6,591 nt of DNA from Acidobacteria bacterium UBA2999 (GTDB lineage Bacteria; Acidobacteriota; Vicinamibacteria; Vicinamibacterales; UBA2999): the NCBI GenBank assembly GCA_002346475.1, contig DDZV01000023.1, positions 1 through 6,591 on the forward strand, in the 5' to 3' direction. Below are positions 5,932-6,591 of the stretch, one piece after another (the stretch's first letter is position 1; the number at the start of each line of letters is the position of its first letter). The notes beneath the pieces were generated by a model, which saw only the letters and a program-made list of their open reading frames with translations, ran no database searches and was not told the origin of the DNA. The position numbers were made by a program, and so were the translations under genes.

Positions 5932-6591
5932 ACTTGGTTTCTCAACATTATTACTGCATGTTTAAGGGCACGGATCTTGCGAGCAAACCACGTATATTCC
6001 TGGATTACATTGACGGTAATCTGAATACCATCAGCTAGCGATTCATCTAATTTTTCAGTGTTAAGTTTTGATTCTTCAAGACCGTACGTTGCGAGCGTTA
6101 ACTGTTCAAGGGCTGCTTGAAGGCCTGCGAGGCGAACGTACCTAGAGTCTCCTTGGGCCTCAAGAGTTTTTCGCTTTTGAGCAACTGTTTCTGCAGTTAC
6201 TGGCGATGACACAACAATTGGTTTCTTGCCGAAGAGCCTTTGATTTATCTGTAGTTGTCCTTTTTGACTTGGAGTACCAGGTTCAATTGTTGTTTGTAGC
6301 ACACTGCCAGACAGTTCATATTCCGCAACGATACGTAGCATTGTTAAAGCGCGCCCAGTTAGTTCCCTAGTCCAGCCTTCAATGGCTTGTTGTCGAGAAG
6401 TGGTTTCTAATTCTTGCAGCGCTGCTTTAAGTATTGTGCGGTCCCCCAAAGACTGCTTGCTAGATTTTGTTTTCTGGCGATAACCTACTATTTGTCTAGC
6501 AATCCAAATTAAGAGCACGGCACTAATAGCAAAAAGCATCAGTCCAGCAATACGAGTAATATTTGCACTCAGTCTTCTCGAAGCAATCTCA
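5919..6591 (-). CDS. One-pass membrane protein of the VWA cluster (5' truncated; MxaA/BatD-like position)
   Basis: I do not recognise a named family with confidence. The frame is open through base 6590, so the N-terminus lies beyond the window. The ATG at 6539 is internal, because it would split a hydrophobic helix that begins in the codons before it (ITRIAGLMLFAISAVLLIWI), and no ribosome site precedes it. After this helix comes a basic stop-transfer stretch (RQKTKSSK) and about 180 mostly helical, charged residues, which should be cytoplasmic. The unseen upstream part is then probably periplasmic. MxaA and BatD proteins have this arrangement (large periplasmic part, one late helix, cytoplasmic tail) and stand next to VWA genes; the placement immediately before an MxaC-like gene fits. 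The coding end overlaps the GTG start of the first VWA gene by 13 bp. The family label rests on position and topology more than on sequence. Confidence 0.7.
   Translation of the reverse strand, partial: EIASRRLSANITRIAGLMLFAISAVLLIWIARQIVGYRQKTKSSKQSLGDRTILKAALQELETTSRQQAIEGWTRELTGRALTMLRIVAEYELSGSVLQTTIEPGTPSQKGQLQINQRLFGKKPIVVSSPVTAETVAQKRKTLEAQGDSRYVRLAGLQAALEQLTLATYGLEESKLNTEKLDESLADGIQITVNVIQEYTWFARKIRALKHAVIMLRNQVWLR

Overview
The window is dense, ordinary-looking bacterial protein-coding DNA. GC content is moderate, roughly mid-40s percent by eye. There are no tRNA or rRNA genes, CRISPR repeats or mobile elements that I can see. A dipeptide/oligopeptide ABC transporter and periplasm-facing von Willebrand A (VWA) membrane proteins suggest a Gram-negative-type bacterium. 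The phylum is not resolved: the HemD resembles versions I associate with Acidobacteriota and similar uncultured lineages, but that is an impression, not evidence.

Layout. Bases 1-1718 (+ strand) hold the end of a peptide-import ABC operon: a 5'-truncated DppD/OppD-type ATPase, overlapped by 26 bp by a complete DppF/OppF-type ATPase. Both keep the ATPase motifs visible in the window and a C-terminal four-cysteine motif. The permease and binding-protein genes would lie upstream, outside the window. A 37-bp gap at 1719-1755 separates this block from everything else, which is on the minus strand and converges on it. No intergenic stretch exceeds 60 bases.

Read in transcription order, the minus strand carries: a 5'-truncated one-pass membrane protein (6591-5919); a VWA membrane protein with a complete MIDAS site (5931-4822); a small membrane-anchored TPR-like protein with an acidic/proline tail (4802-4095); a YtfP/AIG2-like gamma-glutamylcyclotransferase-fold protein (4090-3731); a second VWA membrane protein with a complete MIDAS site (3740-2655); and, 50 bp further on, uroporphyrinogen-III synthase HemD (2604-1756). 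HemD may have its own sigma70-like promoter. The first five genes overlap or nearly touch and are probably translationally coupled.

The VWA / TPR-like / VWA order matches the Bat (aerotolerance) clusters and especially the mxaA-C-K-L genes of methylotrophs. Those are membrane-associated partners of MoxR-type AAA+ ATPases involved in maturing periplasmic enzymes. No MoxR ATPase, DUF58 protein or methanol dehydrogenase is in the window; the first two would be expected just upstream, beyond base 6591. The unusual point is the cyclotransferase-fold gene set tightly between the TPR-like gene and the second VWA gene. It is the best candidate here for something not yet described.
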